From Deltaproteobacteria bacterium (GTDB lineage: Bacteria; Bdellovibrionota; JACOXK01; 2-02-FULL-40-11), in contig JACPST010000174.1 of assembly GCA_016193165.1 (NCBI GenBank), positions 1-7,707 of the forward strand: 7,707 bases of DNA, written 5' to 3'. The position numbers and the translations under genes were made by a program. This document shows, one piece after another, positions 5,978 to 7,707 of this stretch. The notes beneath the pieces were generated by a model. The model saw only the letters and a list, made by a program, of their open reading frames with translations, was not told the origin of the DNA and searched no databases. The stretch's first letter is position 1. Every line of letters begins with the position of its first letter.

Positions 5978-7707
5978 TAATGACTCCCCCCTGAAACAGA
6001 AGCGCCAAGCGCGTCCAGTCCATTTTCCCCAATGAATTTTACATTGGCAGATGAGGCATTGATGGAAGAAGCTTGAGAAGCGGCCCCATAAAAAATATAA
6101 GCTGCTCCTGCCTCACCCCCTGCACCACCCTTCCTCGCATCGTCAGCAAGAGGTGCCCCCACAATGACATCAGCGAAGCCATCGTTATTGACATCTCCTG
6201 CCCCTGAAACAGAAGTGCCAAACTCATCCCGTGCGCTTTGCCCAATGAGTTTTGCATTGGCAAGAGATGCTAAAGAAGTGGCCCCATAAAAAATATAAGC
6301 TGCTCCAGCAGAAGGCCCCGCAGTGCCATCTAAATTTGCCCCCACAATAACATCAGCGAAGCCATCCTTATTGACATCACCCACCCCTGAAACAGAGATG
6401 CCAAAGCGGCCACCTTGCCCAATGAGTTTTACATTGGCAGCTGAGGCATTGATGGAAGAAGCTAAAGAAGTGGATCCCAAAAAGATATAGGCTGCTTCAG
6501 CAGCTCCTACAATAACATCAGAAAACCCATCCTTATTAACATCTCCTGCCCCTGAAACAGGGCTACCAAACGAGTCAGTTACAACTTCACCCATGAGTTT
6601 TACATTGGCAGCTGAGGCGTTGGAAGAGACTAGAGAGGTACCCCCATAAAAAATATAAGCTCCCCACTCTGATCCCACAATAACATCAGCGAAGCCATCC
6701 TTATTAACATCTCCTGCCCCTGAAACAGAGAAGCCAAGGCGGGCACTTGAAGATGGCCCAATGAATTTTACATTGGCAGCTGAGGCATTGATGGAAGGAG
6801 CTAGAGAGATACCACCATAAAAAATATAAGCTGTCCCTGCCGCATCTCCCCCGGCGCTCTGGTAAGGATCCCCCACAATAACATCAGCGAAGCCATCGTT
6901 ATTGACATCTCCCGCCCCAGAAACAGAAAAGCCAAACTGGCCCTGGTTACTACCTCCAGAAACTTCCCCAATGAGTTTTACATTGGCAGCTGAGGCATTG
7001 ATGGAAGGGGCTAGAGAAGTACCGCCATAAAAAATATAAACTCCTCCATCAACGTCAGAAGTCCTTGCTCCCACAATAACATCATCGATTCCATCCTTAT
7101 TGACATCTCCCGCCCCTGAAACAGAAGCGCCAAACCGGCTACCCCCAATGAATTTTACATTGGCAGTGGACGCGTCAATAGAAGCAGAAAGAGAAGTGGA
7201 CCCATAAAAAATATAAGCTGTTCCATTATCTTCAGCCCCCACAAGGATATCAGCGATGCCATCTCCATTAAAATCGTGCGTAATCTTGAGTTTAAGAGTT
7301 ATAGTGATATTTAAAGTTCCTGTCGCGGATTGGCTGTTAGCGTCTGTCATAGTCACGCTTAAGACATGGGTTCCTTCCGTCTCTGCTGTTACTTGTGCGG
7401 TTAATAAATCTTGCGCTTGTGAAATTGGAGCTCCATCTAAGCTCCACACAATTTGAAAGGGTTCAGTGAAATTTTGAGGAGGTGTTGCCGTATACGCGGC
7501 AGTTGTCCCAATGGTGAGAGTAGAAGGTCCTCCTCCTATGCCAACTTGAGGAGTTGTGGTTACAGTGATATTTAGAGTTCCTGTCGCGGATTGGCTGTTA
7601 GCGTCTGTCATAGTCACGCTTAAGACATGGGCTCCTTCTGTCTCTGCTGTTATTTGTGCGGTTAATAAATCTTGCGCTTGTGAAATTGGAGCTCCATCTA
7701 AGCTCCA
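5977..7707 (-). CDS. Large Ig-like/FG-GAP repeat protein, N-terminal part outside the window
   Basis: The frame is open to the window edge and the first visible residues, WSLDGAPISQAQDLL, are the middle of a repeat, so the GTG at 7617 is internal and the start lies beyond 7707. In the 576 visible residues, about 1-52 are the end of one Ig-like module and about 53-137 a second with nearly the same sequence (VLSVTMTDANSQSATGTLNI in both). From about 145 to the end there are seven FG-GAP units, each with a DxNxDGxxDxxVG calcium-binding loop (DFNGDGIADILVG, then six like GDVNKDGFADVIVG), followed by YIFYG and SINASAANVK-LIG segments. Seven units fit one integrin-alpha-type beta-propeller. Such proteins are normally exported and act in adhesion or surface binding; no signal peptide can be checked here. 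The FecR-domain gene follows on the same strand. Confidence 0.88.
   Translation of the reverse strand, partial: WSLDGAPISQAQDLLTAQITAETEGAHVLSVTMTDANSQSATGTLNITVTTTPQVGIGGGPSTLTIGTTAAYTATPPQNFTEPFQIVWSLDGAPISQAQDLLTAQVTAETEGTHVLSVTMTDANSQSATGTLNITITLKLKITHDFNGDGIADILVGAEDNGTAYIFYGSTSLSASIDASTANVKFIGGSRFGASVSGAGDVNKDGIDDVIVGARTSDVDGGVYIFYGGTSLAPSINASAANVKLIGEVSGGSNQGQFGFSVSGAGDVNNDGFADVIVGDPYQSAGGDAAGTAYIFYGGISLAPSINASAANVKFIGPSSSARLGFSVSGAGDVNKDGFADVIVGSEWGAYIFYGGTSLVSSNASAANVKLMGEVVTDSFGSPVSGAGDVNKDGFSDVIVGAAEAAYIFLGSTSLASSINASAANVKLIGQGGRFGISVSGVGDVNKDGFADVIVGANLDGTAGPSAGAAYIFYGATSLASLANAKLIGQSARDEFGTSVSGAGDVNNDGFADVIVGAPLADDARKGGAGGEAGAAYIFYGAASQASSINASSANVKFIGENGLDALGASVSGGSH
5991..7275 (-). 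repeat. Seven-unit FG-GAP coding repeat array
   Basis: The landmark CTGAAACAG (CAGAAACAG in one copy) recurs at 5991, 6204, 6387, 6552, 6720, 6918 and 7116. This gives periods of 213, 183, 165, 168, 198 and 198 bases, all multiples of three. Other shared blocks are TTTACATTGGCAGCTGAGGC and CCATAAAAAATATAAGC. The DNA is almost identical inside the blocks, while lengths differ in the loops between them. Confidence 0.9.
7298..7707 (-). repeat. Near-identical Ig-like module repeat, 261-base period
   Basis: Bases 7298-7446 and 7559-7707 match with about five substitutions over 149 bases, offset by 261 bases (87 codons). The second copy runs off the window, so the array probably has more units. 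The linker between them (7447-7558) is not seen elsewhere in the window. Confidence 0.9.

Noticed and set aside
5977..5996. Frameshift or truncation at the end of the FG-GAP gene (six-G run, then GGSH and stop)
   Set aside because: No DxNxDG-like sequence appears in any frame after the stop, and the end falls at a natural ring-closure point of the propeller.
5991..7275. CRISPR-like array
   Set aside because: The repeats are long, in frame, of unequal period, and encode FG-GAP units; there are no short identical repeats with unique spacers.
7615..7617. GTG as the start of the FG-GAP protein
   Set aside because: Thirty more in-frame codons up to the window edge encode the same Ig-like repeat, so the gene starts further out.

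Overview
The window reads as a chromosomal segment from a Gram-negative (diderm) bacterium of moderately AT-rich composition. The diderm reading rests on a lipoprotein with an apparent outer-membrane beta-barrel and on large exported repeat proteins. The lineage cannot be fixed from sequence alone. A pnp-dut-pgsA order and PNPase wording such as GGFFKREAKPS fit Bdellovibrionota or delta-proteobacteria-like or other uncultivated diderm groups, but that is an impression, not a placement.

Left part (1-3270, plus strand) is a tight housekeeping operon. It holds pnp (polynucleotide phosphorylase, lacking only its first few codons at the window edge), dut (dUTPase, four bases downstream of the pnp stop) and pgsA (phosphatidylglycerophosphate synthase, overlapping dut by 14 bases). 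dut carries an N-terminal extension made by three tandem copies of a 15-bp palindromic unit. PNPase has an unusual His/Arg-rich tail.

Middle (3271-3391): a possible sigma70-type promoter and a complete tRNA-Gly(GCC) gene without encoded CCA. The tRNA marks the border between core genes and the right part.

Right part (3393-7707, minus strand) is an accessory-looking cell-envelope cluster, read from right to left. First is a large repeat protein with at least two Ig-like modules and a seven-unit FG-GAP (integrin-alpha-like, calcium-binding) propeller; its start lies beyond the window. After about 90-110 bases containing a long perfect inverted repeat and an AT/GT dinucleotide tract comes an exported FecR-domain protein with a Ser/Thr-rich tail. 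It is coupled through an ATGA overlap to a lipoprotein with TPRs and a predicted C-terminal outer-membrane barrel. The barrel gene's stop codon lies one base from the tRNA 3' end. A working hypothesis is that the FecR and TPR-barrel proteins anchor or export the FG-GAP surface protein. No named system is recognised here.

There is no stretch of more than 300 bases without a gene.
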